From Phyto melanocephala (lineage: Eukaryota > Arthropoda > Insecta > Diptera > Rhinophoridae), in the NCBI GenBank assembly GCA_941918925.1, contig OW799235.1, forward strand, positions 105,045,947 through 105,109,946: a DNA stretch of 64,000 bases. Direction: 5' to 3'. The position numbers were made by a program, and so were the translations under genes. This document shows positions 48,512 to 59,937 of the stretch, piece after piece. How positions within the stretch are numbered: position 1 is the stretch's first letter; each line of letters opens with the position of its first letter. The notes below the pieces were generated by a model. The model did not search any database, had not been told where the DNA came from, and worked only from the letters and a program-made list of their open reading frames with translations.

Positions 48512-49350
48512 TACTAAAAAAGCCCGGCGCGCGTTGCTACGCCCCTTAATGAATAAAAATGTATTCTGAATTGAAATTGAATATCAAGTTCAAAAAGCTA
48601 AAAATTATAACTTTTTTAATGGCGAAATTGTAAAGTCGTGACGGCTCAATATGTGTGAAAAGTTTCAGCAAAATTGGTCCAGGCAAGTCGTTCAAAGTTA
48701 TAACTTTTTTTTATGGGCGTGGCCTTCCCACTTTTCTAATCACAAAATTATAAAGTCAGGAGAGCTCAATATGTGTGCAAAGTTTCAGAAAAATCGATCT
48801 AGTGCAAGTAGCTAAGAATGATAAATTATTTTTATGGGCGTGGCACTGCCACTTTTCTAATCACGAAATTGTTAAGTCATGACAGCTCAATATGTGTGCA
48901 CAGTTTCAGATAAATCGGTCCAGTGGAAGTACCTCAAAATTATAACTTTTTTTATGGGCGCGGCCCTGCCCACTTTTCTAATCACAAAATTATAAAGTCA
49001 TGACAGCTCAATATGTGTGCAAAGTTTCAGAAAAATCAGTCCAGTGCAAGTACCTCAAAATTAAAACTTTTTTATAGGCGTGGCCCCGCCCACTTTTCTT
49101 ATCAAGAAATTATTTTGTTAAGGAGAGCTCGATATGTGTGCAAAGTTTCAGAAAAATCGGTCATGTGCAAGTAGCTTAAAATGATAACTAATTTTTTATG
49201 GGCGTGGCCCCGCCCACTTTTTTCCATCCATAAACACTCCTTGGTATGTGTACAACAACTTACCAAAGTTTGAGCCCGATCGGTTTTACAGTTTCGGAAT
49301 CTACAGCTAACACACACACACACACAGAGTTTCACTTTTATATATGTAGA
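48512..49350 (+). mobile_element. GGCGCGCG-ended interspersed element with 121-bp minisatellite
   Basis: It starts CCCGGCGCGCGTTGCTACGC, followed by CCCTTAATGAATAAAAA. It ends with an (AC)n tract and GAGTTTCACTTTTATATATG. It is the full partner of the 24835-25090 copy on the opposite strand. The centre holds an expanded tandem array. There is no ORF and I cannot name its superfamily. Confidence 0.82.
48590..49230. repeat. ~121-bp tandem array, five units
   Basis: The word CTTTTCTAATCA recurs at 48731, 48852, 48973 and (as CTTTTCTTATCA) 49093, that is, 121, 121 and 120 bp apart. Each unit contains TATGGGCGTGGC, GCTCAATATGTGTGCAAAG and TTTCAGAAAAATC. The last unit merges with the single-copy right part at about 49217. 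Confidence 0.93.
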
Positions 49351-49786
49351 TATCAAATATTCTTATTATTAAACTAGCACATAGAAAATAAATGATGGGT
49401 AGATTCGCAATAAACTAGAATAATAGAACTGTATTATTTGAACCAGCGATCAATTATTTTAACGCATAGAGCATTTTAACGTCAGAAATTTGTCCTGTGA
49501 ACCAATGATTACTTGCTTTTGTTTATCGTCACCCTAATACAGCACCGGAAGTACTTTCCACGATTTGGTAGACTATGTTTAATTTATACTATAAAAAATC
49601 TTAAAAGTGTAGAGCAAATTGTAACCGAAACAGCAGAAATATCTGCCAGAAGGTGCATTTCTCAGCTAGGACTGGATCTTACATCACTGTGACAAATTTT
49701 AAAAATAGATTATAGGTTATTCCTATGCATGGTGCAATTGGTGAAATAATTCAAAACCGCAAAATATGGACAATATTTATTATATA
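49351..49786. other. unassigned spacer
   Basis: Nothing recognised. Confidence 0.5.
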
Positions 49787-50323
49787 AAGGGTCCGCCAAA
49801 TGACTTTTTTTAAAAAAAGGCTATAAAAAAAGTGTAAATTCGGCTGTGTGGCACGTAGCGCCGTCCTGTTGAAACCAAATGTTGCCAATATCCTCCTCTT
49901 AAATTTTTGTGAACACATCAACATTCAACATGGCCCGATAGCGATCGCCATTGACTACGACCACTCTTTGCTAATTTTCGAAAAAAATGGCCCAATTATG
50001 CCTCTGGACCAAAATCCGCACTAAACAGTGACTCGTTTTAGGTGTATCGGATATTCAATGTATGCGTGCGGGTTTTCTGTGCCCCAAATGCGACAATTTT
50101 GCTTGTTTACATACCAACGAAGTTCAAAATGAGCTGATTTTTTTTGGCAAAATCGGCCAAAGTAATGACGCAATATTTCCAAGCGTTGTTCAAGCGTATA
50201 CACAACCATATTCGTTCAGCGGAAGGATAAAACTAATTATCTGTCAAATCCGACATGAGCTAAGTGTTACCATTCACGAAATAAGCACTAGTTAAAAAAA
50301 AAACATTAGATGGCGGACTTTTT
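49787..50323 (-). mobile_element. Tc1/mariner family A deletion derivative, both ends present
   Basis: The ends AAGGGTCCGCCAAATGAC (left) and AAAAAGTCCGCCATCTAATG (reverse complement of right) are inverted repeats, with TA on both sides. On the minus strand a transposase starts MVVYTLEQRLEILRHYFGRF. After a deletion of the DNA-binding linker and first catalytic block it resumes YVNKQNCRIWGTENPHAYIE, then HLKRVTV and, after frame changes, the QQDGAT-type block near 49870. About 540 bp, non-autonomous. It is the best evidence for the family A ends, also seen at 7535 and 54534. Confidence 0.9.
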
Positions 50324-53300
50324 ATATATATTATATATCGAAGCAGACTACTACAATCAGTGATCTCTCTGGACTTTCCTGGCTCCTCTGTTCTATCTTG
50401 GCTACCTATCAACATCCCTTATTTCACGCAGTTTTCTTTTAGACTGCCTAAAATCCTCATCGTAGAGACCATTGTAATCACTCGCATCGTACGACTTAGG
50501 TCACCCATAGCTTGGCAACGTCTAAATATTGCAGTTAAGTTTCAACAGTTGGCCAGATATTGATATATTTTTTTTTAAATATGATTATGAGTGTAAAGTA
50601 TTATATTTATTTGAATGGCTTTGTTAAAAAGCAGAACAATAGGTTCAAGGGTTCTGAAAATCTAAGAGCCCTCCATCAACGACAATTCCACCCAATGGGA
50701 TACACAACATAGTGTGTCATTACATCTTAAAATATCTTTGGGACTTATTTCTTCGAAATTAATAGTGATAAAGCTGAAAGAGTAAAAAGTGAGCGGTACC
50801 GGTTATGTTAGAACAATTTGTACGTCTTGCTCCCAGAACTAGACCTGTGATATGCTAACAATAACAATTAGAATGAATGTTCACTGACTTCTGTAGAAGC
50901 GTGGTTATTAGGACGAATATCTCTTTTTAGACTTTCAAAAATATTGAAACAAATTATAACCACAGTGATAATATTCAGCATGGAATCACAAAATCGATGT
51001 TGTAAATAAACTAAAAAAGAACAAAATGTTTTGCGCTTTGTTTGTTCTTTCTTTTTTTTTCTCCTAGATCGGCCAATATTAGACAAAATAAAAATGTACC
51101 TCTTGCCTTCGAAGGCTTACGGGCAAACTTTTTTTTCAGTTCACTCTTATAAACATAAGTAGTGAAGGGTATTTTAAATCCTCTATAGACGAATATCATT
51201 TTTTTATCTATTTAAATTTTTTATTACAATAAAATTTAAAAATTTATTCTAATTTTATTAACAGAATACAGTTATATATAAAACTTTCCCGTTATAGTGT
51301 ATTGGAGAGGAATCTTTGGCGTGAATATAACACGCCACTCCTGAACTGGGAGACCAGTCTACCGGAGAACCTAGCATTCTTACTTACTAGATTTAAAATC
51401 AAAACTTAATGTATAAAAAAATTTTATAGTTTAAAACACTATTCTTTGAGAAAACTTAAAAAAGAATTAAAAAAATATAAAAAAAAAGTTTTATTTTTTA
51501 CTATAGAAAGTTATAAAATCTCGTTGATAATAACCAGTATTTCCCGTTTTCATATGAACTTTAAGAAAATCTCTTAAACACTTCAGTATATAAATATTAA
51601 TGGAAGTCCTTTAAAATCTGTAAATATTGAAGTGTCCTAGTGTACATGCATATGTCTATAACAGATTCAATATTAGAACACATTTAGCCTACGATGTACT
51701 AATAGTTTGCACAACGTTAATGGTAACAATTCAATGTCACTTAACAAGCTTAATGTGACCAAGACACAAGTGGCATTTAAGCAATTTATAATAAGTAAAG
51801 GCATCCTTCACCATTATGTACATAGATATAATTACTTACATTTCAGATTTAACCTATACTTGATTATCTTCGACGCAACATTTTCTTTAGAATTCTTAGA
51901 TGGTAAACTGTATCCCACTGGTCAAGCCCTTTAATTTAATATCCATATATATTATATTGATAAACAAAATATTCGCAATTTTTAAATTCTATTAGTCAAG
52001 CGCTTTTATTTGCTACCATAATTGTTGGAACTGAAGGCGACAAATTCATAATTACTATATTTCACCCATACATCCGCCATTTTAATTATGAAGCCATCTT
52101 GGATTTTAACTTTCCATAGCTTGCTGTATTCTACTTTTTAAGCCTTTTCTTTTCTACTAATATTGTAGGGATCGAAATGGACAAATCAGTAATTACCATA
52201 TTTGACTTATATGACCACCATTTTTGTTTTGTTTATCAAAACATTATTAATATTATGCCCTATTAAATATAATTTCATTTATATAATTGGTTGCAAAAAA
52301 CGTTTCACTTTATCAAAACTCTAGAAAATGATTTTTGTTTTAAATTTCGCTTTAAGAGATATAGACTTTCGTCCTATAGTTCACGAAAAATTATCCTTAA
52401 CCTTTCCAAGAAAAACCAAAGGCAATCTGATAAGCTTTGAAATGCAACCCTGATGAACAACATACCTATAAAGTTTTTCAAGAAATGGCAATTAATTAAG
52501 AACAACTTTGTAAGTTTTTAAAGTTTTTCCCGATTTAAAAGACCTCATAATCGGATCCAGAAGATTCAGTGATCTTAAACTTATTCTATATTCTTAGTTC
52601 TGTGATATACTGTATTTGTACAAAAAATCACATGATTCGGAGGAGATAAGGTACACCCTTAGTTTGGCATGGAATTACCCATATTATGAGAATTTACTTA
52701 TTATAGGACATCTTTCCGTTTCTGTCAAATTTTTAATAAAACTATTTAATTGATACTTATGTCTGTATGCGTTTGCCAGAAATAGTTGGTTGTGTTAGAT
52801 TCGTGCAATGATAATAGGAAAAATAACAGAATAGAGAAATATGAAGTCCTTGTAATTTAATGGTAGCTATCTGACCAAGTACCTCTCGTATAGTTTTTTT
52901 AACGTTTTTTTTCTTTTTGTTTATTTGGAATGTTGTTTCTCTAACTACATCTGCTTGTATATAAAGTAGTTTCAGTTCTATTATTCTCTTTGCGTTGGCT
53001 CTTGTTTTGTTTCAGTTGTTGTTTTATGCCCTTTTTTTACTTTTGGCAAATTAAATAGTTTTTGTAATGTTTGCTGTTGTACTTAACTGATGTTTCTGCA
53101 ATTACGCACTGTAGTTTGATGGAGTCAATATTTAAATACAAAATTGGTATTAAAACTAGTTTTGAAATTCATATTTTTAAAAAGAAGATTTGTTTTAATT
53201 TCTATGTTTTAGTTAAAAAACCATACTCATAAATATTTGCAAAAAAAAAGCAGATGGTTAAAAGTTGACACCCATCACTTAACTAAAAGTTTTACGATAT

Positions 53301-54008
53301 AAGATCACTACGATAAACTCTATCTCAAGTCATATGGATTTTGTCTGTCATTATAATCTTCAGCTTAAAACTAATTTTAAGTTATGCAGTGGCAACCATT
53401 AACCTTTAACCCTTCGTCTAAAGCATAGTCAGGTCAGACCTTTTTTAGTTTGAAACGTTATTTTAATATATTTAACACTTAGTTAGAGACCGGAAATTTT
53501 ATTATAATTTTTACTTATAAAATATATCCTCGAAAGGATTTTGAAGGAAACGTATTCGAATGTTTAACTGCACACATCACATTTATAACACATATAGTCT
53601 GGCTAGTCCCACATATACATATTTTTTAATAAAAATGCTGTATTATTAAATTTCTATTTGAAATTATTTTTTGTTAAAATATTTTTTATTGAGACCAGAA
53701 GCTCGACGAAATTTTTTATGTAAATTATCCAATAATGAAAAGCGAATGAATAACATTCATATACTAAAAAAGTGAGTTCTTGCTCAGCTGTGAAATCATT
53801 TTTAAGAAAACCAAGAAGAGTAGGGTTTAGTCAACGCACTTGTTCAATAATTTAATAAAATAATTAATATAATTTTTATTTGACCTTTAGTATCACCCGT
53901 AGTAGCGGTGCTGATAATCTGGGTAAAATTTATTTTTTTTAGTTAATTATATTCAAAAGTAAGTACTCATGTGTTTCGAATGTAAAAATTAAGACATGTG
54001 TAATTCTC
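50324..54008. other. unassigned DNA
   Basis: A 67-codon frame at 50360 is less A+T-rich than its surroundings but has no motif I know. A hairpin TGGCGTG-AATATAA-CACGCCA lies at about 51319-51339. A diverged tandem pair is annotated at 52000. The rest is featureless. Confidence 0.45.
52000..52250. repeat. diverged ~143-bp tandem pair
   Basis: Segment 52010-52085 (ctaccataattgttgga ... aattcataattactatattt ... ccgccatttt) is repeated in altered form at 52155-52230 (ctactaatattgtaggga ... aatcagtaattaccatattt ... ccaccattttt). Similarity is moderate; the origin is unknown. Confidence 0.6.
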
Positions 54009-55049
54009 GGCGCACAATTGGGACGAACAACGAATTTCGTCCAACACGACGAGTTCGTCGGTACAAATTCGCTATGTAAATTCGTCGTGTGAAGCACAAC
54101 AACGACGAAGAAGTCTTCAATTTTTGTGAGCACAAATACGATCAACATAGCCCGATAACGACAGCCATTAACTACAGCCACTCCTTGCTCATAGAAAAAT
54201 GGCCCAATTATGCTTCTGGACCAAAATCCGCATCAAACAGTGACTCGTTTTGGGTGTATCGGCTTTTCTATGTATGCGTGCGGGTTTTCTGTGCTAGAAA
54301 TTCGACAATATTGCTTGTTTACATACCCACCCAGATCAAAATGAGCTTCATCTAAAAAGATGATTTTTTTGGCAAAATCGGGTCAAAGTAATGTCGCAAT
54401 AATTCTCATCGTATACACAACCATATTCGTTCAGCGGAAAGATAAAACTAATTATCTGTCAAATCAGACATGAGCTAAGTGTTCATGAAATAAGCACTAG
54501 TTGAAAATAAAAACTTTAGATGGCGGACCCTTTAGTTGATAAAATTGTTTACTGTTTTGTAAAGAAAGAACAAAAATAATCCAAGAAATAAAATTGTTGT
54601 AAAACTTAGCAAAATAATAAATATATTTTTTTTTACGTGTAAGTAAACGTTTGCAAAGAGAGTCGTGGGTACGTGCAGTAAACAATAATAACAGTTTCGT
54701 TTTTGTATAACAGCCAATAATGTGACCACATTCAAAAACAAATCATTAAAAAAATTCAAACATTTACAAAAATCCAAATTTTTGTAGTTAACTTGATTAT
54801 ATATTTTTTTGATGTTTTAGAATAAAATATAAAATAATTATTGAAGTAAATACTAATTTTATGTTCTATATAAGTTGAAAAGTAAAACTAAATTTAATAA
54901 AAATGGTCACCTTGTACCAATATGTTCGTCGTTCGTCGTTCGCCGGCGAAAGAAATATAAATAAGTCTTTTGCAGAGTTCGCCACGTGTTTTTTTTTTTA
55001 ACTCAAATATTCGCGGCGAAAAATTCGTCGTTCGTCGATATTGTGCGCC
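54009..55049. mobile_element. MITE with GGCGCACAATTGGGAC ends, copy A (carries a mariner)
   Basis: The left end GGCGCACAATTGGGACGAAC and the right end (reverse complement GGCGCACAATATCGACGAAC) are inverted. The arms are rich in ATTCGTCG words. The interior matches copy B at 63291 in opposite orientation (gcgaactctgcaa, ttatttatatttctttcgcc, tggtacaaggtgacc). A family A mariner derivative is inserted at 54118-54534. No coding capacity of its own. Confidence 0.85.
54118..54534 (-). mobile_element. Tc1/mariner family A derivative nested in MITE copy A
   Basis: The right end (reverse complement TAAAGGGTCCGCCATCTAAA) is intact, but the left end is missing; similarity starts at the 'aatttttgtgagcac' transposase region. 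Minus-strand scraps match the 49787 copy: catalytic wording equivalent to NGxRYRAML near 54160, then the HPKRV-type region near 54240. The clean junction at 'cccTTTAGTTG' corresponds to 'CCTTTATAGTTG' in MITE copy B, the empty site. Confidence 0.85.
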
Positions 55050-56372
55050 TAGCATAAGACGAAGGGTTAATCATCTTCTATGTTTTGTGTTTTTAAAATA
55101 TTGCCTGTTAAAATCTGATGTTCAATTGTAATCAAGATAAAATTTAGCGATTAAAAGCAACCTTATAAAATTACTGTAAAGTTTCCAGCAATATTCGAAG
55201 GTCAAAAATATTTGACAATTTTTAAGTTAAAATTTTTATATTTGTTCAAGAACATTCAATTGATTGTCCGTAACCAACTACTGTAGTTCATTTACGTTAT
55301 TCCTCCTTTAATTGTTAAAAGTGAGTGAAATACTACACTACAGTATGTTTGTTAATACTTGTACTAACAAAGTTTTCTCTACTTATTCTTCCTTTATTTT
55401 CTAATTAATTGTTTTAGTGTTTTAATTTATTTGCGCGTTAGTTTGGACATTTTGTTGTTTTTGTTACTTTTTTCGGAATTTGAATTTTTCTGTACTTTTT
55501 GTGACTAAAAAGGCAGGAAAAAGTGATTGTATAATTTTTACGAGTTTTTTGTTTTCTTTTTTTTTGGAAAAACATTTTGTCAAAATGAAAACAAAAAATT
55601 TTAAATTCCAAGTACATTATAATCAAATTAGTTTTTGGTAGTTTCTGAAAGCAGAACATCATCCTTCATACACAATTAAAAAAAAAAAGACAGCAATAGA
55701 TAAAGTTAAATGAAATAACTAATAATTGAATTGTTTAAAGTGATAAAATATACACACATATAGACATACACTTGACAAATTACAAAACTTAATAGTAGCT
55801 GCAATTTGCTTATTACTTGCTTTTAACAACTTGTCTTCGCAGTACCAGCATAGAAAAGCAAACAAAAGTTTTCAGCAAAAAGTTAAATTTGAAAAATAAT
55901 TAAATGACTTAATTGTGCACTGTTGCGAGATTAAACGATAATACGAGTAAAAAGTAAAATAAATTGCTACGACAACAACAGTTACAAACATTAACGTTAG
56001 CAAATAAAATAATAATAACCAAATTATCAAAATATGTTTTCTATGTTGAGTGAAATATTAACAAATATTTTCATTCAAAAAGTTTGTCTCTTTATAATAG
56101 AATATATTTCACAAAAAGAAAAGAAATAAATAATTGGTCAACTTGAAAAATTTTGTAGATATGCAGCGAATAAGAATATCGGTATCGTAAAATGATGAGA
56201 ACATATAAACCAAAACACTAAGATTTATTTCTTCACAAACTAATGAAAAATATCGAATGAGAGCTCTCTACAGTGGACAGATACGGCTGCCTAAAATTTG
56301 TTCATTATTAAAACGTGTCCGCTTAAAGGAAGGTCTAATAAAAAATTGTATATTTCTTTTTTATATACATAC
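55050..56372. other. unassigned A+T-rich DNA
   Basis: No element or coding signal recognised. Confidence 0.5.
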
Positions 56373-57685
56373 TAGGGTGATCGATTAGCTTTTACAACCG
56401 GTGGAAAATCCGGTTTTTTCCTGTTTTTGCGGGCGGTTTTTTCTAAATGTTGATTTTTTGAATATCGAACACACCGGTTTTTTATCAAAAAAAACCGGTT
56501 TTTTATATTTTTAAGTTTATTTTCATATATCTTTGTAAACAATCCTACCATAGTATATTGAGTACGCGAAAAGTTTCCAAAAATCAGAAAATAAAAACTA
56601 TTAAATATTCTTCTATAATATTGTAAGAAATTTATTTGTTGTTTAAAAAACAAATGCAAAATAAGAAATATAATTAAACTTAAATATTATTTTTTAATAA
56701 GATATAAACCTAACGTTAAAAGTTAAAGATAATTGAAGTATAAACTTAGCTAATCGATCACTTTTAGGTAAAAAGTGTAGTTACAATTAAGAAAAATCTA
56801 TAATTTCTCCTTCCAAATCCTAATTTTAATTAATGGAATTGAGTGTCTGTCAACTTAAATTTCAATTAAACCATTGAACAAACTAGTTTATGCCTATATA
56901 TGTATCTTACAGGGGTATAAGAAAGAATTTTTAACATGAAATTTTAAATATTTTCTCTCTAGCCTTTAAAATGTATTTCAAATTACAGAAATCATTTCAA
57001 ACAAAATACTTTAGTACATATTAGATTAAAAGATCTATTTTATATTTTAAAAATGTACAGAAGGATATACAAAAATTTATAACAGCTTCAATAAAAGTCT
57101 TATTTATTTATGTATTAATTTATTGTATTTATTTATTTGACTAGTAAACAGTACCTTTTGTCCTTAAATTCAACTAATTAAAACCAAATTGGTCAACTGC
57201 ATTAATGTCAGTTATTGCGTTATTGTGCAGCCACTGTAAAAATTTTATATTTAGATATAATTTTTATTATACACCCCAATTCTAAATATTCCCAGGGAAT
57301 TGAATTCCCCGGGAATTCATTTTTCCCGCGAATAAAATTCCCCTATTCTAAACAGTCGGGGAAGGGAATAACAAGGGAGAGAGAATTTTACATTTTCGAA
57401 GTCAGCTGTTTGCTTTTGCTGTTTTGTCTTGACAAAATATTTGCTAATAATTTTTAGCGTAAAAAGTGAATATTCGTAAATAATATAAAAAAAATTGTTA
57501 AAAGTGAACAAAAATGTTTAGTGTAGCGTTGACAATAATAATAGCTGAAGCAGAAAACTCTGAAGCACAAGAATAAGCAAAATGTAGAAAGGAAAATGCT
57601 AAGTGACGCCAGCAACCCACTTGAGTTGCCGCACACTTTGTAAATTTTACTTTTGGAAGGTTAGAAAAATATTACAGAGTAAATA

Positions 57686-58390
57686 AACCGGCGTTCAAAT
57701 ATCTGTTGGACGTGTTAAGGTATTCAGCCCAAACGTTTGCAATTTCTCCAATCGTGAAATTGAGTGCGATTTTCCGCTTTTTTGCTGAAATTTGTACCAA
57801 ACGGGTATTGGTAAAGATTACGGTGTGTCTGTGGCTCAGTGTAGTGTTAGCAAAGTTCTGGCAGAAGTTATTAATATATAAGGAACATTTACGCCCAATG
57901 TAGATAACTTTCTGCAGAACTAAAGTGCAAAAACGAAAAGTTGCGTTAGCTCTTTATGTAAAGTATGGCATTCCAAAGGTTATTGGATGTGTTGACGGAA
58001 CTCAAAAAATTAAAGGTCTGTGATCATGAGCTGAGGATTCAGTACGTTGATGCCTCACATCCCGGAGCGTGTCACGATTCATTTATTTGGAATTCTGACG
58101 AATTGCGTGCTCACCTTGAGCAAGAATACCTTAGAGGTGGCAGCAAATATTGGCTTCTTGGTAAAGTTTTGAATGATAACAGACAATTCATAAATTAAAC
58201 ATGCATTTTTTTGTCCACAGGATGAGTCTGTTGAAATAAAATTCAGTGTTGAACGCATTAATGGTGTTTTAAAAAATAGATGGAGGTGCATTCTTGGTGC
58301 TAGACAGCTGCACTACGCTCCAAAAAAGTCTGCTAAAATAAAATTCTGATGTGCGTTGCATAACATCTGCATTCATTTTAAATGCAATGC
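57686..58390 (+). pseudogene. PIF/Harbinger transposase pseudogene (HARBI1-like, DDE_Tnp_4)
   Basis: The plus strand reads KPAFKYLLDVLRYSAQTFAI and PIVKLSAIFRFFAE, the helical N-terminal part. After a frameshift comes QTGIGKDYGVSVAQCSVSKV, the typical G-x-x-x-G-x-S-x-x-S-V-S-K block. Next is YGIPKVIGCVDGT with the first catalytic Asp. After a short deletion it gives VCDHELRIQYVDASHPGACH then DSFIW, with the second Asp, and after a gap VERINGVLKNRWRCILGARQ and LHNICI, the third acidic block region. A 60-bp stretch at 58161-58220 looks like a small intron (GTAAAG to TTTTTTTGTCCACAG), although the joined frame also needs repair. Frameshifts, deletions and stops make it inactive. Family HARBI1-like transposases are nuclear DDE nucleases. 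Confidence 0.9.
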
Positions 58391-58656
58391 TAAAGTAAGC
58401 GATGTAGAAAATTTAGATTATTTGAGCGCTCAGGATAATGATGTGGTATCCTTAGACTCACCACAATATTTATCCATTGCCCAAAATATTAGAAAATATA
58501 ATAGAAAAATATTAGAAAAAATATTGCGAATAATCTCTAATAAATTTCTGTAATAAAGCCATTTCTTATATACATATGTATGTATGTAGTATATACATTT
58601 TTTTAAATAAATATAACATTTTCTTAGTGCTCTTATTTGACCTTTATTTTATAAAA

Positions 58657-58800
58657 TTTTTTAATTGATTTTTAAGCTTGAGGTCTTTATAAATATTTGT
58701 TGATTTATTTATTATTACACAAAGGAGTAGCGAAATATTGAATAATAAATAAATCAACAAATATTTATAAAGACCTCGAGCTTGAAAAATCAATTAAAAA
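58657..58800. repeat. inverted repeat with ~60-bp arms inside the Harbinger element
   Basis: The left arm 58657-58716 and the right arm 58741-58800 are inverted copies, differing by one substitution and one inserted base. Both contain GAGGTCTTTATAAATATTTG or its complement. The 24-bp loop is ACACAAAGGAGTAGCGAAAT plus four bases. The word AAATATAACATTTT flanks the region on both sides (about 58608 and 58801), which may mark a separate small insertion. Confidence 0.93.
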
Positions 58801-59439
58801 AAATATAACATTTTATTGAAAAAATTTAAAAACTTCAAAAATTAAAAAAAAAAGATAAATAAAAATTAAAATTATTTTAAAACTAATAAACAATTCATTA
58901 TTCTGCTTCCTGTTTGTTGTTTTTATCCTAAAAGTAACAATAAATTACAATATTTATCACAATTTTTATAAAAAAATATTAAATACTTACATTTTTGTAA
59001 CAACTCCCTTTGAATTTGTTGGCGGATTTTTTCCCAAAAATTGTTATTACATTCTCCCTTTAATTACCTTTCATAATACCTACTTTTTTCCCAGGCAACA
59101 ATTTCCCAATTTCGAAGTTCATTTAGAATAAGGGAAAAGGGAAAGGGAACAAATTTCCCCGGGAGAAATTATTTAGAATAGGGGAACAGGGAATAGGGAA
59201 AAAATTCCCAGGGAATTGTTATTTAGAATTGGGGTGATAGTCTTTTTGAACAATATTTTTTAGTTTTTTATTTAAATATTATATTTTATATATTCGAACC
59301 GATTAACCGGTTTTTTTTAATTTTCAAAATAGCAACCGGTTTCTTTTAAATTCTAAATTTCAAACTATTTGAAACCCGGTTTCTTAAAAAATTCGAATAA
59401 TCGATCACCTTAATACATACATATGAAATAAAGCATACC

Positions 59440-59708
59440 TTGCTTTCGCCTGTTTCCGCAACATCTTGCGTCAAGTCTCTGCTACTGTATAGTTCCGAAA
59501 CGTAGCTAATCAGTGCTTAAATGAAGCAGATGCTACAAGTTTTCACTAACCGATGCCTGCGCAATATATTTAAGATCTGGTGGCCCCGATTAATTTAAAT
59601 TAAATACCTCCTTCAACTCACAAGGCAAGAGGACATCAACACCTAAATAAGAAGGCGCAAATATAACTGGCTGAGTCACACGCTCAGGAAAACCTATGAC
59701 GAAATCTG
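59440..59708 (+). pseudogene. RTE-like LINE C-terminal relic
   Basis: The plus strand gives LQVFTNRCLRNIFKIWWPRL at 59532. LTRQEDINT follows, then IRRRKYNWLSHTLRKTYDEI, the conserved RTE-type C-terminus (I-R-R-R-K-W-x-W-x-G-H-x-L-R-K). Two stops interrupt it. The upstream 90 bp may contain more of the relic in another frame. Compare with 34735-35390. Confidence 0.75.
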
Positions 59709-59937
59709 ATTTTTTGTGAAAATATATCTAAATATTTTTTATGTAGAAATGATAATTTTTGGTTTTTAAACGATTCAAATCTAGCTCGAAAAGTTCTACA
59801 TTGACAAAGCTGTTAAATACTGCTCTTCCGAAGGTTCACAACAATAAGTAAAATTATTAATAGTAAAAATAGCGCAGAAGTGGTTATTTTTTCGCTGAGT
59901 CCAATTAAATTTTGCCATTGAAAAAGTTTTCACTTGA
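59709..59937. other. unassigned spacer
   Basis: Nothing recognised. Confidence 0.5.

Larger units (their letters stand above)
57272..59236 (+). mobile_element. PIF/Harbinger element (HARBI1-type) with long inverted ends
   Basis: It starts CACCCCAATTCTAAATATTC and ends with the inverted AATAACAATTCTAAATACCCC-type sequence (reverse complement begins CACCCCAATTCTAAATAACA). The 3-bp ATA flanks on both sides (57269-57271, 59237-59239) fit the 3-bp target duplication of PIF/Harbinger. About 90 bp at each end are rich in alternating TTCCC/GGGAA words. It carries a decayed HARBI1-like transposase gene. The usual second Myb/SANT-type ORF of Harbinger elements was not seen. Confidence 0.9.
56373..59412. 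mobile_element. hAT-like non-autonomous element containing a nested Harbinger
   Basis: The ends TAGGGTGATCGATTA (56373) and TAAGGTGATCGATTA (reverse complement of the right end at 59412) are inverted, and both are followed by repeated ACCGGTTTTTT words. ATACATAC lies directly outside both ends (56365-56372 and 59413-59420), an 8-bp target duplication as expected for hAT elements. Without the 1965-bp Harbinger insertion the element would be about 1.07 kb. No hAT transposase is recognisable. An additional inverted end word (agctaatcgatcactttt) lies at 56746, possibly an internal duplicate of the terminus. ATACATAC is low-complexity, so the duplication is suggestive, not conclusive. Confidence 0.75.

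Noticed and set aside
50360..50563. 67-codon ORF with less biased composition as a host exon
   Set aside because: No recognisable domain, no splice context and no relation to neighbours.
51319..51339. Hairpin TGGCGTG/CACGCCA as a regulatory element
   Set aside because: A 7-bp stem with no repeat partner or neighbouring gene is not enough.
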